Made by a program: the position numbers and the translations under genes. Below are positions 52,068 to 61,372 of a DNA stretch of 64,000 nucleotides, piece after piece; position 1 is the stretch's first letter, and every line of letters begins with the position of its first letter. The stretch is from SFHK01 sp964554795. GTDB taxonomy: Bacteria > Bacillota > Clostridia > Christensenellales > Aristaeellaceae. Location of the stretch: positions 1-64,000 of the forward strand of contig CAZKQB010000008.1 of the NCBI GenBank assembly GCA_964554795.1. The letters are read 5' to 3'. The notes beneath the pieces are model-generated. The model was not told where the DNA came from and searched no databases. It worked only from the letters and a program-made list of their open reading frames with translations.

Positions 52068-52882
52068 ACGGTATCCTGTCCCTCCGGCTGCGCCGATGCA
52101 TTCGTAATACAGCGGCACGGGCACACCTTTTCACAGGCGCCGCAGCGCGTGCACTTTGTGGGATCGATGTGCGCACAGCCATCCCGAATGGTAATCGCGT
52201 CATACGTGCACTCACGCTTGCAGCGTCCGCAGCCGATACAGGCGTTCATGCACACGGCACGTGCCTCACGCGCGGTATCCCGGTTGCGACAGCGCACAAC
52301 TACGCTTTGAGAAAGCGGCAGCATGCGGATTGCGCCGCGCGGACAGTTTTCCGCGCATGCGCCGCAGCCGGTACACTTTTTCTCGTCGATGTGCGCCAGC
52401 CCATCTACCATGGAAATCGCGCCGAACGCACAGTGATCCACACAATCGCCAAGACCAATGCAGGCAAACCGGCAGCTCTTCGGCCCTCCGGCAATCCCCG
52501 CAGCGACAATACAGCTTCGATAGCCATCGTATTGATACCGCGAAATCGCAATGCCGTCGCGACCCTGACACAGCACGCGCGCAGTCAGCCGCTCGGTTGG
52601 CTGCGCCTCAACACCCATAATCCTTGCAATCTCCGCCGTACCCTTTTCGCCCGCGGGCGCGCAACCATTCACCTTTGCCTCGCCGCGAACCACTGCCTGC
52701 GCAAAACCGTCGCAGCCAGGGTACCCGCACGCGCCGCAATTCGCGCCGCCTAAGCAAGCGCGAATCCTCTCGATCCGCTCGTCGACCTCCACATGAAACT
52801 TCTTTCCTGCGTAATTCAGTATCAGCCCGAACACAATGCCCAGCACACCCAGCACCGCGCCGGCAGACAGGATCGTCATCAA
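52064..52882 (-). CDS. rnfB: Rnf complex subunit B (iron-sulfur electron input)
   Basis: 272 residues. An N-terminal membrane helix (about 5-25), then the Fe-S motif GGANCGACGYPGCDGFA, and ferredoxin-type clusters CTGCGACAENCP, CIGCGRCKRECT and CTRCGACEKVCP. It takes electrons from ferredoxin. Last rnf gene, 20 bases after rnfA; overlaps the FAD synthetase gene. Confidence 0.96.
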   Translation of the reverse strand: MMTILSAGAVLGVLGIVFGLILNYAGKKFHVEVDERIERIRACLGGANCGACGYPGCDGFAQAVVRGEAKVNGCAPAGEKGTAEIARIMGVEAQPTERLTARVLCQGRDGIAISRYQYDGYRSCIVAAGIAGGPKSCRFACIGLGDCVDHCAFGAISMVDGLAHIDEKKCTGCGACAENCPRGAIRMLPLSQSVVVRCRNRDTAREARAVCMNACIGCGRCKRECTYDAITIRDGCAHIDPTKCTRCGACEKVCPCRCITNASAQPEGQDTV

Positions 52883-52902
52883 TTCAGCTTTCCCCCTTCC
52901 GC

Positions 52903-53496
52903 TCAGCGGCTGAACAGGCCGTTAAAGCCCAGAAAGGCCATCGCCATCAGCCCTGCCGTAACCAGACTGATCGGGAACCCCCTCATGCACGCAGGAATCT
53001 TGCTGCTTTCCAACCGCTCGCGCACGCCCGCCATCAGCACAATGGCCAGAAGGAAGCCCAATGCGCTGAACGCGCCGTTCATCACGCTGTGAATGAGGTC
53101 CAACTGCTGCGTCACGTTGAGCGTTGCCACGCCCAGCACCGCACAGTTTGTAGTAATCAACGGCAGATAAATGCCCAGCGCACCGTACAGCGACGGACTG
53201 GCCTTCTTGAGGAACATTTCCACAAACTGAACCAGCGCGGCAATTACCAGAATAAATGCAATCGTCTGCATAAATGGAATCTCAAGCGGAATCAGCACCC
53301 ACGCATTCACCATATAAGTAAATAGCGAGGCGATGGTCATTACAAACGTCACCGCCAGTCCCATGCTTGCAGCAGTTTCCACCTTGCCCGACACGCCCAG
53401 AAACGGGCAGCAGCCGAGGAACTTCGAGAAAATGAAGTTATTGGTCAACACGCAGTTGACCATGAACAGCAGAAAACCGGTCGAATTCGTGTTCAC
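52903..53496 (-). CDS. rnfA: Rnf complex subunit A
   Basis: 197 residues with six membrane segments. NNFIFSKFLGCCPFLGVSGK and TTNCAVLGVA carry the cysteines that bind the intramembrane iron-sulfur cluster together with RnfE. Overlaps rnfE by 4 bases. Confidence 0.96.
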   Translation of the reverse strand: MNTNSTGFLLFMVNCVLTNNFIFSKFLGCCPFLGVSGKVETAASMGLAVTFVMTIASLFTYMVNAWVLIPLEIPFMQTIAFILVIAALVQFVEMFLKKASPSLYGALGIYLPLITTNCAVLGVATLNVTQQLDLIHSVMNGAFSALGFLLAIVLMAGVRERLESSKIPACMRGFPISLVTAGLMAMAFLGFNGLFSR

Positions 53497-54131
53497 TGCC
53501 TGTCCGCCTCCCTTCTGCGCCGATCTTCAATCCGCCGAACGACGAGGTTGAACAGCCCCAGCAGGATGCCGAAGGTCAAAAAGCCACCCGACGCCATTAC
53601 AAACAGCAACATCGGCTCATACGACGCGCTCATCACCTGCACGCCAAACAGACAACCACTGCCAAGCAGCTCGCGGATCATGCCGATCAGCGTCAGCGCC
53701 AGCGTGAAGCCCACGCCCATGCCCAGCCCGTCAGCCACCGACGCAAGTACACCGTTTTTGCTGGCAAATGCCTCGGCACGTGCCAGTATGATGCAGTTTA
53801 CAACGATCAGCGGAATGAAGATGCCAAGGCTTTCATACAGATCAGAAAGGTACGCCTGCATCAAAAGCTGCACCATCGTCACAAACGTGCAAATAATCAC
53901 GATAAACGCCGGAATACGCACCTGATCCGGGATGAACTTGCGCAGCATTGAAACCGCAGCGTTGGAACCGATCAAAACAAATGTCGCCGCAGCGCCCATG
54001 CCCAGCCCGTTCAGCGCGCATGTCGTCACCGCCAGCGTTGGGCATGTACCCAATACGAGCCGGAATGTGGGGTTTTCGGTAATTACACCGTTCAGAAAAA
54101 CCTTGCCAAGGCGCTTCTTTTCCTCGCTCAC
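53493..54131 (-). CDS. rnfE: Rnf complex subunit E
   Basis: 212 residues with six membrane segments. NGVITENPTFRLVLGTCPTLAVT and IVVNCIILARAEAFA carry the paired cysteines. Paralogous to RnfA with inverted topology. 4-base overlaps on both sides. Confidence 0.96.
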   Translation of the reverse strand: MSEEKKRLGKVFLNGVITENPTFRLVLGTCPTLAVTTCALNGLGMGAAATFVLIGSNAAVSMLRKFIPDQVRIPAFIVIICTFVTMVQLLMQAYLSDLYESLGIFIPLIVVNCIILARAEAFASKNGVLASVADGLGMGVGFTLALTLIGMIRELLGSGCLFGVQVMSASYEPMLLFVMASGGFLTFGILLGLFNLVVRRIEDRRRREADRQ

Positions 54132-55063
54132 GCCTTCCTCTCCTCCTTCCCCTTCTGATGACCGTAGATCTTATGGGGCATGAACCGATCGAGCAGCGGC
54201 GTCAGTATGTTCATGAACAGCACTGCATAGGTCACGCCCTCCGGATAGCTGCCGTAATTGCGAATGACGACGGTAATCAGGCCAATGCCTGCTGCATAGA
54301 CCACCTGCGCGCGAGAGGACATAGGACTGGTCGCGTAGTCGTTCGCCATAAAGGCCGCGGCAAACAGCACGCCGCCGGACAGCACGGCATACAGCGGATC
54401 AAAGCCCAGAATCCACGAAAAAAACGCCGTAGAGCCTATCACGATTGTCGGAATGCGCCATGTAACCGTCCGGGTCAAAAGCAGAAGAAGCATCCCCGCC
54501 AGAATCGCGAGCTTGCATGTTTCACCGATCGTACCCGGCACATTGCCCCAAAAGAGCTCCAGATAGGAATATGCACCCTCCGCGCCGCGCGCCAGCGGCG
54601 TAGCGGTGGATACTGCATCTACGCCAAACCGGCTTGCGGTCACATAGGCCGTCATGCGCGCCGGCCACGAGGCCAGAAGCACCGCGCGGGCTGCCATCGC
54701 AGGGTTCAGGAAATTGTCTCCAATGCCCCCAAACAGCTGCTTCACAACGATGATCGCGAACACGCTGCCTACGGCGGCCATCCACCAGGTCGCCGTAGGC
54801 GGAAGGATAAGCCCCAGAATCAAGCCGGTCACGGCTGCCGACAGGTCGCCTACGCGTACCGACAGCCGTCCAAGCTTTTGCCATGCGTATTCGGCAATGA
54901 CAGCCGATGCAGTAGATACGCACAAAAGCATCAGTGCATGCATACCAAAATACCATACGCCTGCCACAGCCGATGGCAGAAGCGCCAGCAGCACGTTAAG
55001 CATCAGCCTTGTAGTCGTCTTGGGTGAACGAATATGGGGCGCAGTGGAAAGACGCAGACTCAT
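54128..55063 (-). CDS. rnfD: Rnf complex subunit D (covalent FMN)
   Basis: 311 residues with 8-10 membrane segments. DAVSTATPLA matches the flavinylation motif SGATPL with the Thr that links FMN. FGGIGDNFLNPAMAAR is typical. 4-base overlaps with rnfC and rnfE. Confidence 0.96.
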   Translation of the reverse strand: MSLRLSTAPHIRSPKTTTRLMLNVLLALLPSAVAGVWYFGMHALMLLCVSTASAVIAEYAWQKLGRLSVRVGDLSAAVTGLILGLILPPTATWWMAAVGSVFAIIVVKQLFGGIGDNFLNPAMAARAVLLASWPARMTAYVTASRFGVDAVSTATPLARGAEGAYSYLELFWGNVPGTIGETCKLAILAGMLLLLLTRTVTWRIPTIVIGSTAFFSWILGFDPLYAVLSGGVLFAAAFMANDYATSPMSSRAQVVYAAGIGLITVVIRNYGSYPEGVTYAVLFMNILTPLLDRFMPHKIYGHQKGKEERKA

Positions 55064-56382
55064 TTCGCTTTTCCTCCCTTTGCCCGCTGTGCGAGCTTCT
55101 GTTTAACGATCTTGAACGATGCCGTAAGCCAGCGCCTGGACGGGCACTCATAGGAGCAGCAGCCGCACAGGATGCAGTCTGTCACATGCAGCTTCTCGGC
55201 CATATCCAGCTTGTCCGCATCGGCGGCCACCTTCATCTGATAAGGATTCAGGCCAATCGGGCACACGGCCACGCAGTGTCCGCAGCGGATACACGGCCCC
55301 TCCTCCACGCTCCGCGCCTCTCTTTCATTGTATACCACGATGCCGTTCGTGCTTTTGCTCATCGGCATGTAGATATTGGGCAGGCACAGCCCCGTCATTC
55401 CGCCGCCGAAGGCAATTTTCCCGGGTGTGTCAGAAAAGCCGCCGCATGCGCCGATGATATCCTCGGCTATTGTTCCGATGCGCAAGCGCAGGTTTGCCGG
55501 ATTGCGCACGCAGCCGGTCACCGTAGTAATGCGGCTAATGAGCGGCTTTCCATCGATCACCGCGTCGGCAATCGCCGCACACGTGCTCACATTTAAAACA
55601 ATCACACCCGCATCGATCGGTAGCTTCTTAACCGGAACCTGCCTCTTGGCAACCGCCTCAATCAGCTGCTTCTCGCCGCCCTGCGGATACTTCGTTTTCA
55701 GAACGCGCACCGACACGCCGTCGCGCCCGTTTGCCGCGCGCCGCAGGCTCTCGATCGCGTCCGGCTTGTTGTCCTCAATCGCAATAATTCCCTTTTTCAC
55801 GTTCAGCGCTCGCATGGCCGCGCGCAGACCGTCCACAACGCGCCCGGGCGACTCCAGCATCAGCCGATGGTCGCACGTCAGATGCGTTTCGCACTCCGCG
55901 CCGTTCACGATAATCATTTCACATTTCTGCTCCGGCTTCAGGCTCAGCTTCACGTGCGTCGGAAAGGAAGCGCCGCCCATACCACAGATGCCGGCGTCCC
56001 GAATTGCAGGCACGATCTTCGCCGGATCAATCGATTCGACGCTGCCCAGCGGATGAAGCTCCGTCCATTCGTCCAGAAAATCATTTCGGATTGTGACGGC
56101 CATCACCGGTTCCTCCATCAGATAGGGAATCCGCTCGACCGCCACCACCTCGCCGGATACGGATGCATGCACCGGGATACCGAAAAAGCCTACTGGCGTG
56201 CCAATGACCTGCCCCAGCTTTACCATATCGCCCTTCTTCACGCATGGCTCCGACGGCGCTCCGATGTGCATGCTCATAATCAGCTGCACCGTATCGCTGA
56301 CAAAATCGCGGGTGTGCAGGCGCTTCGTCGAGTCCTTGCTTTCGTAATTCAGGTGTACGCCGCGTTTGAACGTCGCCTTCAT
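55060..56382 (-). CDS. rnfC: Rnf complex subunit C (NADH-binding)
   Basis: 440 residues. GGVHLNYESKD-type start, glycine-rich GMGGASFPTHVKL for NADH/FMN, and two 4Fe-4S sets, CIRCGHCVAVCP and CILCGCCSYECP. It exchanges electrons with NAD+. 4-base overlaps with rnfG and rnfD. Confidence 0.97.
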   Translation of the reverse strand: MKATFKRGVHLNYESKDSTKRLHTRDFVSDTVQLIMSMHIGAPSEPCVKKGDMVKLGQVIGTPVGFFGIPVHASVSGEVVAVERIPYLMEEPVMAVTIRNDFLDEWTELHPLGSVESIDPAKIVPAIRDAGICGMGGASFPTHVKLSLKPEQKCEMIIVNGAECETHLTCDHRLMLESPGRVVDGLRAAMRALNVKKGIIAIEDNKPDAIESLRRAANGRDGVSVRVLKTKYPQGGEKQLIEAVAKRQVPVKKLPIDAGVIVLNVSTCAAIADAVIDGKPLISRITTVTGCVRNPANLRLRIGTIAEDIIGACGGFSDTPGKIAFGGGMTGLCLPNIYMPMSKSTNGIVVYNEREARSVEEGPCIRCGHCVAVCPIGLNPYQMKVAADADKLDMAEKLHVTDCILCGCCSYECPSRRWLTASFKIVKQKLAQRAKGGKAK

Positions 56383-56978
56383 TGCGCATCTCCCTCCGCA
56401 TTTCCGCCGGACAGCACGAGTCCTTGCACATATTCCGACACGCGCGTGACAGTGTCGTTTACGGCGTTTGATGTAACCGTCGCAGACGTAATCGCATCCA
56501 CAGTATCCGCACCCTTTGCCTCGCCCGCTTTCACAACGGTCAGCGGCGCGCGCTTTCCCACAAAGCCGTCCGTAAAAGCGGCCTCCCTTGCCTTTGCGCC
56601 CAGACCTGCAGTTTCCGAAAAGCTTGCGCCGCCTACGGATATGCCGGTAATTTCACCGTCCGTGCGCAGCCCTACAATGACCTCTATTTCACCGCCGAAG
56701 CCACGACCCGTGCCCTGCACCACATAGCCCACACACGCTCCGTCCTGCAGCGCCTCATACACCCAGTCAACCTCGGCATTCCCGTGCGTCTCCAGCAGCC
56801 GGAATGCGTCCGCCTCCGGCATCACGGCCGTGCGCGCCTTCTCCGCCTTGCTGCGCTCCTGCGCGGCAATCGGATCCTTGGTAAGCATATACGTCGCACC
56901 AAGCACAAGCCCTGCAAAAAGCGTAAGAACCGCAAGCGCCAGATAACAGGGCACGCGCGGCGAACCTTTTTGATTCAT
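56379..56978 (-). CDS. rnfG: Rnf complex subunit G (covalent FMN)
   Basis: 199 residues. One N-terminal membrane helix (about 10-30) and an FMN_bind domain with DAITSATVTS, the Dxx[ST]xAT motif flavinylated by ApbE. ApbE is not in this window. GGAGGG precedes the start. First of the rnf genes here (order G-C-D-E-A-B), not the common C-D-G-E-A-B. Confidence 0.95.
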   Translation of the reverse strand: MNQKGSPRVPCYLALAVLTLFAGLVLGATYMLTKDPIAAQERSKAEKARTAVMPEADAFRLLETHGNAEVDWVYEALQDGACVGYVVQGTGRGFGGEIEVIVGLRTDGEITGISVGGASFSETAGLGAKAREAAFTDGFVGKRAPLTVVKAGEAKGADTVDAITSATVTSNAVNDTVTRVSEYVQGLVLSGGNAEGDAQ

Positions 56979-56996
56979 AATTTTCTTCCCTCCGTG

Positions 56997-57533
56997 CTAC
57001 CGTTTTTCAGATTGCATTTCTCTGACGGCACGCTCAATCCGCGGGTCAAGCCCCCGTAGCGCACGCATTGCCGCCCGACACAGAACGCCGGTGGCAATCC
57101 CCGCTGCAACGGAACCGACCAGCAGCAATGGCGCCTGCAAAAGCGCCGCCCACGAGCCCAGCATGAACCCGGATACGCACAGCTGCCCTGTCATATGTGC
57201 ACCCGCGCCCAGCACACTCACCCCGACCGGACTCAGACGCCGGGTGCGAACGCCCGCCGTCATTGCCAGCATGGCGCAAACGCTGCCTGCCAACGCATAC
57301 AGCATACCCGTCACGCCAGAAAACAGCAGCCCACACAAAACTGGCTTCAGTATACACAGCACCCAAGCGCCGCCCGCGCCAAAGCAAAGAAGCACCAGCA
57401 GCAATACCGAGTTACCCAGCCCGATTCGCAGCCCGGGTACAGCCGATACCGGCGGAAGCTGCCGTTCTACAAAGCCCAGCAGCAAAATCAGCGCAAGCAT
57501 GATCCCGTATCGTGCCGCTGCTCGCGCCTTCAT
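56997..57533 (-). CDS. Gx transporter-family membrane protein (heptaprenyl diphosphate synthase component I-like)
   Basis: 178 residues from 57533, overlapping the upstream stop by 4 bases. Five or six membrane segments with GLRIGLGNSVLLLVLLCFG, as in the Hpre_diP_synt_I/Gx family, structurally like ECF S components. Genes of this family often accompany NusG_II and rnf or ApbE genes; the substrate is unproven. Confidence 0.85.
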   Translation of the reverse strand: MKARAAARYGIMLALILLLGFVERQLPPVSAVPGLRIGLGNSVLLLVLLCFGAGGAWVLCILKPVLCGLLFSGVTGMLYALAGSVCAMLAMTAGVRTRRLSPVGVSVLGAGAHMTGQLCVSGFMLGSWAALLQAPLLLVGSVAAGIATGVLCRAAMRALRGLDPRIERAVREMQSEKR

Positions 57534-57919
57534 GCGTCCGGCGCGTCTGTATCCGACGCAAAAAGCTGCACGTCCACGGCGTTCGGCAGACACACGATAT
57601 GCGCGCCCATCGCTCGCCCAGAAGCATTCTCCGGCGTCATCCAGCCCTGCTCCACGCACAGCTGATTGGTGCATGTGGAGGCCTTCATGCGCACACGGCC
57701 GTTCGCGATTTCAATTTCGTTCCGGCAGCCGTTTTCCTGCTCCGCAACGATCGTCCGCGATTCATCCAGCCGCACCTCGGTAAGCAGACTGCCGCCCACA
57801 TAGACGCGCACGCAGTCCGCCCGTTCCGCGCACGTTTTCAGGATGGATATGCCTGTCCACGCCAGCAGAGCCGCCGCCAGCAGCACCGCAATCACGAGAA
57901 CGTCCGCGCGTCTGAGCAT
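57530..57919 (-). CDS. NusG domain II-containing membrane-anchored protein
   Basis: 129 residues from 57919 (MLRRADVLV), GGAGG seven bases upstream. One N-terminal membrane helix (about 7-25), then a NusG_II-type domain (VRVYVGGSLLTEVRL, NRVRMK-like, and CTNQLCVEQGWMT with two cysteines, IVCLPNAVDVQL). Such small proteins often precede a Gx transporter and Rnf or ApbE genes. Function unknown. Confidence 0.88.
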   Translation of the reverse strand: MLRRADVLVIAVLLAAALLAWTGISILKTCAERADCVRVYVGGSLLTEVRLDESRTIVAEQENGCRNEIEIANGRVRMKASTCTNQLCVEQGWMTPENASGRAMGAHIVCLPNAVDVQLFASDTDAPDA

Positions 57920-57953
57920 ACCCCTTCCTCCGCTTCGATTTCGGTCTTTCTTC

Positions 57954-57982
57954 ATTATAAATGCCTTTTTCCCGTGCGTCAA
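57954..57982 (-). promoter_or_regulatory. Promoter of the NusG_II-Gx-rnf-flavin operon
   Basis: TTGACG, 17 bases and TATAAT on the minus strand, 34 bases before the first start. No other clear promoter is seen until the end of the gene run, so it may drive about 9.3 kb. Confidence 0.85.
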
Positions 57983-58017
57983 CGGGCAAAATCCGCATGC
58001 ACGCAGATATATACAGC

Positions 58018-58069
58018 ACATCGCAAAAACGGTGAAGGCGCTTTTGCACCTCCAACATTTTTGCGATGT
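58018..58069. repeat. Hairpin just after nrdG
   Basis: 12-bp perfect arms (58018-58029 and 58058-58069) with an inner GGTG/CACC pair. It begins five bases after the nrdG stop on the minus strand; no clean U-run follows, but the stem itself carries a T5 tract. Possible terminator. Confidence 0.5.
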
Positions 58070-58073
58070 TTCT

Positions 58074-58580
58074 TTACATCTGAACCTTCTCGACGGCGCA
58101 CCCAGCCGCAAGCGACGCCGGCACGTCGATCAGCCGCTGATTTTTGCTCCCACGAAAGCGCAGCTCCAGCGTGCGCTGTGAAAGCAGGAACGGCCCATCC
58201 ACCAGTACGTCAACCTCAGAGAGCAGGCTAAGAATCTGCGGATCCTCCTCCGCCTTTCTCATCAGCTGCTCATACGTCCAGCCGCTATATGCCCATACAT
58301 TCAGCCCCAGACGCTTTGCTTCATGCGCCAGTCGCGCGCAGGGCTCCGGCTGACAGAACGGATCTCCGCCTGTGAGCGTCAAACCGTCCAGCAGCGGGTT
58401 ATCTGCCATCGTTTCGACGATCCTGTCCGTGCTTTCCAGTCTTCCGGCGTCAAAGGCATGCGTTTCGGGATTATGGCAGCCGGGACAATCGTGCGGGCAG
58501 CCCTGCGTGAACACAGCCAGCCGAAAGCCGGGCCCGTCTACAATGGAATCATTGACGATTCCCGCGATTCGAATTTCCAT
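58074..58580 (-). CDS. nrdG: Anaerobic ribonucleotide reductase activase (radical SAM)
   Basis: 168 residues. The radical-SAM cluster motif is CPHDCPGC (CxxxCxxC), then TLTGGDPF and VWAYSGWTYEQL. It forms the glycyl radical on NrdD with SAM. It begins three bases after the nrdD stop. Confidence 0.97.
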   Translation of the reverse strand: MEIRIAGIVNDSIVDGPGFRLAVFTQGCPHDCPGCHNPETHAFDAGRLESTDRIVETMADNPLLDGLTLTGGDPFCQPEPCARLAHEAKRLGLNVWAYSGWTYEQLMRKAEEDPQILSLLSEVDVLVDGPFLLSQRTLELRFRGSKNQRLIDVPASLAAGCAVEKVQM

Positions 58581-58583
58581 TTT

Positions 58584-60902
58584 TTACTGCACCTGATGCT
58601 TCACTCGGTCGTGCTCTTCCGCGCGCTTGGCGTTGTTCCACTTATCCATCGTGCCGACAAGATAACCGGTGATGCGGCGGATGCGCTCAAAGTGCACCGT
58701 GCCCTCCGCGCGGCCACAGCTGGGGCAATGATCTCCAATGATGCCGTTATAGCCGCACACAGGGTCGCGATCAACCGGATGGTTGATTGAGCCGTAGCCA
58801 ATGCCGCTTTCCTTCATCAGACGCACGATCTTCTCAAACGCCTCCAGATTCTGCGTGGTGTCGCCGTCCAACTCCACATAGGAGATATGACCCGCGTTCG
58901 TCAGCTCGTGATACGGCGCCTCCAAGCGAATCTTCTTCGCCGCGGAAATCGGGAAATAGACCGGCACATGGAACGAATTGGTGTAATATTCACGATCGGT
59001 CACGCCCTCAATCACGCCGTAACGCTCGCGGTCAAGCCGCACGAAGCGACCAGACAGTCCCTCGGCCGGAGTCGCAAGCAACGTGTAGTTCAGGTGACGC
59101 TCGGCGCTCACCTCGTCCATGCGGCGGCGCATATAGGTGATGATTTCAAGGCCCAGATTTTGCGCGCGCTCACTCTCGCCGTGATGCTCGCCAATCAGGC
59201 ACTTGAGCGTTTCAGCCAAACCAATGAAGCCAACGGAGAGCGTGCCATGCTTGAGGACCTCGCGCACCTCTTCGTTCCAATCCAGCTTCTCGGAGTCGAT
59301 CCACACGCCCTGTCCCATCAGGAACGGGAAATTGCGCACGCACTTCCTGCACTGAATCTCGAAGCGCTCCGTCAGCTGATCAACCGCCAGATCGAGCATG
59401 CGGGACAGCTCGCTAAAGAACATGTCGATGTTGTGGTTGGCCTTGATTGCCAGCCTCGGCAGGTTAATGGACGTGAACGACAGGTTTCCGCGTCCATTGG
59501 AGATTTCGCGGGTGGGATCGTACACGTTTCCGATGACGCGAGTGCGGCAGCCCATGTAGGCAATCTCGGTTTCCGGGTGACCGGGCTTATAATACTTCAG
59601 GTTAAACGGCGCATCCTGGAACGAGAAGTTCGGGAACAAGCGCTTCGCGCTTACGCGCATCGCCAGCTTGAACAGATCGTAGTTCGGGTCGCCGGGATTG
59701 TAATTGATACCTTCCTTCACGCGGAAAATCTGGATGGGGAAAATCGGCGTCTCGCCGCCGCCCAGACCGGCCTCGGTAGCAAGCAGCAGGTTACGTATGA
59801 CCATACGCGCTTCCGGCTCGGTATCCATACCATAGTTGATGGACGAGAACGGAACCTGCGCGCCCGCGCGGGAATTCATCGTGTTCAGGTTGTGAACCAG
59901 CGCTTCCATCGCCTGATAGGTAGCGCGGTCAGTTTCCTCCGTTGCCTTGCGCTGCGCGAATGCCTGAAGCATTTCGACCATATTCTCCGGCACATTCAGC
60001 GCCAGCAGCTTCTCGCGCTCCGCCTGCTTGTATTCGGCGTTCTCCTCCAGCGTGGGGCTCTTGCCCTCCGCCTTCAGTTCGTTTATGTAGCCGACGACCA
60101 GCTGATCGGCATCGTCATGATCCAGCTTCAGCTCCAGCGCACGCGCCATATTCGCGCGGTAGCGCTTAACGAACGTCTTCTTCACACCCTCCGCCATCGA
60201 ATAATCGAAGTTCACGATAGACTGACCGCCGTGCTGATCGTTCTGATTCGCCTGAATGGCGATGCACGCCAGCGCAGAATAGCTGGCAATGTCATTGGGC
60301 TCGCGAAGCACGCCGTGACCGGTCGAGAAGCCGTCGTGGAACAACGACAGGAGGTCGATCTGCGTGCAGGTGGTGGTAAGCGTATAAAAGTCCATATCGT
60401 GGATATGGATATCGCCGTCGTTATGTGCGGCGGCATGCTCGGGCTTGAGCACAAACATGCTGTTGAACTGCTTCGCGCCCTCGCTGCCATACTTCAGCAT
60501 GGCGCCCATGGCCGTATCGCCGTTGATGTTGGCGTTTTCGCGCTTGATATCGCTATCGCGCGCGGCTTTAAATGTTATATCGTCATAAATACGCATCAGG
60601 CGCGTATTCATCTGGCGCACGCGGGAGCGCTCGGCGCGGTACACGATGTAGCTCTTGGCGGTGTTCACAAAGCCGTTATCGATCAGCACGCGCTCGACGA
60701 CGTCCTGCACCTCCTCTACCGTGGGAACCTCCGTATCTTTATCTGCCGACAGGCGTTCAACAACCTGATCGGCCAGCTCTGCGGCCGTCTCCACGGTCTT
60801 CGCGCTGCCGGAGGCGACGAACGCCTTCTGGATTGCTTCTGTAATCTTCTCCTTATCGAATTCGACTTTTCTGCCGTCTCTCTTGATGATGGTATCGATC
60901 AT
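58584..60902 (-). CDS. nrdD: Anaerobic ribonucleoside-triphosphate reductase (class III)
   Basis: 772 residues. An ATP-cone (about 1-95: IIKRDGRKVEFDKEKITEAI) for allosteric control, the catalytic barrel, a zinc site (CGYNGIIGDHCPSCG) and the glycyl-radical region RRITGYLVG at the C-terminus. It makes dNTPs without oxygen. AAGGAC lies before the start; NrdR-like boxes and a leader precede it. Confidence 0.97.
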   Translation of the reverse strand: MIDTIIKRDGRKVEFDKEKITEAIQKAFVASGSAKTVETAAELADQVVERLSADKDTEVPTVEEVQDVVERVLIDNGFVNTAKSYIVYRAERSRVRQMNTRLMRIYDDITFKAARDSDIKRENANINGDTAMGAMLKYGSEGAKQFNSMFVLKPEHAAAHNDGDIHIHDMDFYTLTTTCTQIDLLSLFHDGFSTGHGVLREPNDIASYSALACIAIQANQNDQHGGQSIVNFDYSMAEGVKKTFVKRYRANMARALELKLDHDDADQLVVGYINELKAEGKSPTLEENAEYKQAEREKLLALNVPENMVEMLQAFAQRKATEETDRATYQAMEALVHNLNTMNSRAGAQVPFSSINYGMDTEPEARMVIRNLLLATEAGLGGGETPIFPIQIFRVKEGINYNPGDPNYDLFKLAMRVSAKRLFPNFSFQDAPFNLKYYKPGHPETEIAYMGCRTRVIGNVYDPTREISNGRGNLSFTSINLPRLAIKANHNIDMFFSELSRMLDLAVDQLTERFEIQCRKCVRNFPFLMGQGVWIDSEKLDWNEEVREVLKHGTLSVGFIGLAETLKCLIGEHHGESERAQNLGLEIITYMRRRMDEVSAERHLNYTLLATPAEGLSGRFVRLDRERYGVIEGVTDREYYTNSFHVPVYFPISAAKKIRLEAPYHELTNAGHISYVELDGDTTQNLEAFEKIVRLMKESGIGYGSINHPVDRDPVCGYNGIIGDHCPSCGRAEGTVHFERIRRITGYLVGTMDKWNNAKRAEEHDRVKHQVQ

Positions 60903-60974
60903 GTTGAATCGTCCTTTTCACTGAATTTGCAGCGCTCGCTCATTTTAAAGCAAACCAAAACGCAACCTCGCAGC

Positions 60975-61021
60975 GTACATCATGTTGTGTGTCATCTCGA
61001 CATCAATACAACATATCGAAT
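60975..61021 (-). promoter_or_regulatory. Two NrdR-box-like sites upstream of nrdD
   Basis: 16-base sites at 60975-60990 and 61006-61021 each match about 10-11 of 16 positions of the NrdR consensus (ACACWATATWTWGTGT) and are exactly 31 bases apart, the usual spacing of paired NrdR boxes. A weak promoter (TTGATG-17-CATGAT) overlaps them on the minus strand. Confidence 0.5.
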
Positions 61022-61034
61022 CCGCGTGTGTTGC

Positions 61035-61091
61035 GCCCCTCGCTCTCGGGGCGCGCCGAAGGCGTCTCCCCCGTTCGCTCTCGCCCGGGAA
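61035..61091 (-). other. Hairpin-rich leader of nrdD
   Basis: Read on the minus strand, three GC-rich stem-loops follow the upstream promoter: CCGTTC/GAACGG, a TTCG-loop hairpin, and GCGCCCC/GGGGCGC. No known riboswitch is recognised. The rest of 60903-61372 holds promoters only; I see no gene in it. Confidence 0.45.
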
Positions 61092-61099
61092 CGGAGTCC

Positions 61100-61128
61100 A
61101 TTATAGGTGACTTAACACACGAAATCAA
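61100..61128 (-). promoter_or_regulatory. Upstream promoter of nrdDG
   Basis: TTGATT, 17 bases and TATAAT on the minus strand, giving a leader of about 190 bases. Confidence 0.7.
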
Positions 61129-61326
61129 GAGGGCAATCATAAGCACTTTTTAAATCGAGCGCGCGAATTTGTTTTGGAAATTTCATATATTCGTACCCAT
61201 CCTCCCGGAAAAGCCGTGTTTTTACGGCATTGCACGCAGCAAGATATTAAATTGTTCCGACATGGAGACCGTCTCCGCCGTTGCGTTAAATTTCGCGTTG
61301 CACCCGTTTTTTGGCGTCCGTCACGC

Positions 61327-61332
61327 TATAAT
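61327..61332 (+). promoter_or_regulatory. -10 element of the mannosidase gene
   Basis: A perfect TATAAT, 40 bases before the start; no good -35 at 16-18 bases. Confidence 0.4.
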
Positions 61333-61372
61333 GGACGTGCAATAATCAAACTAAGATGCGGAGGCTTGACTC

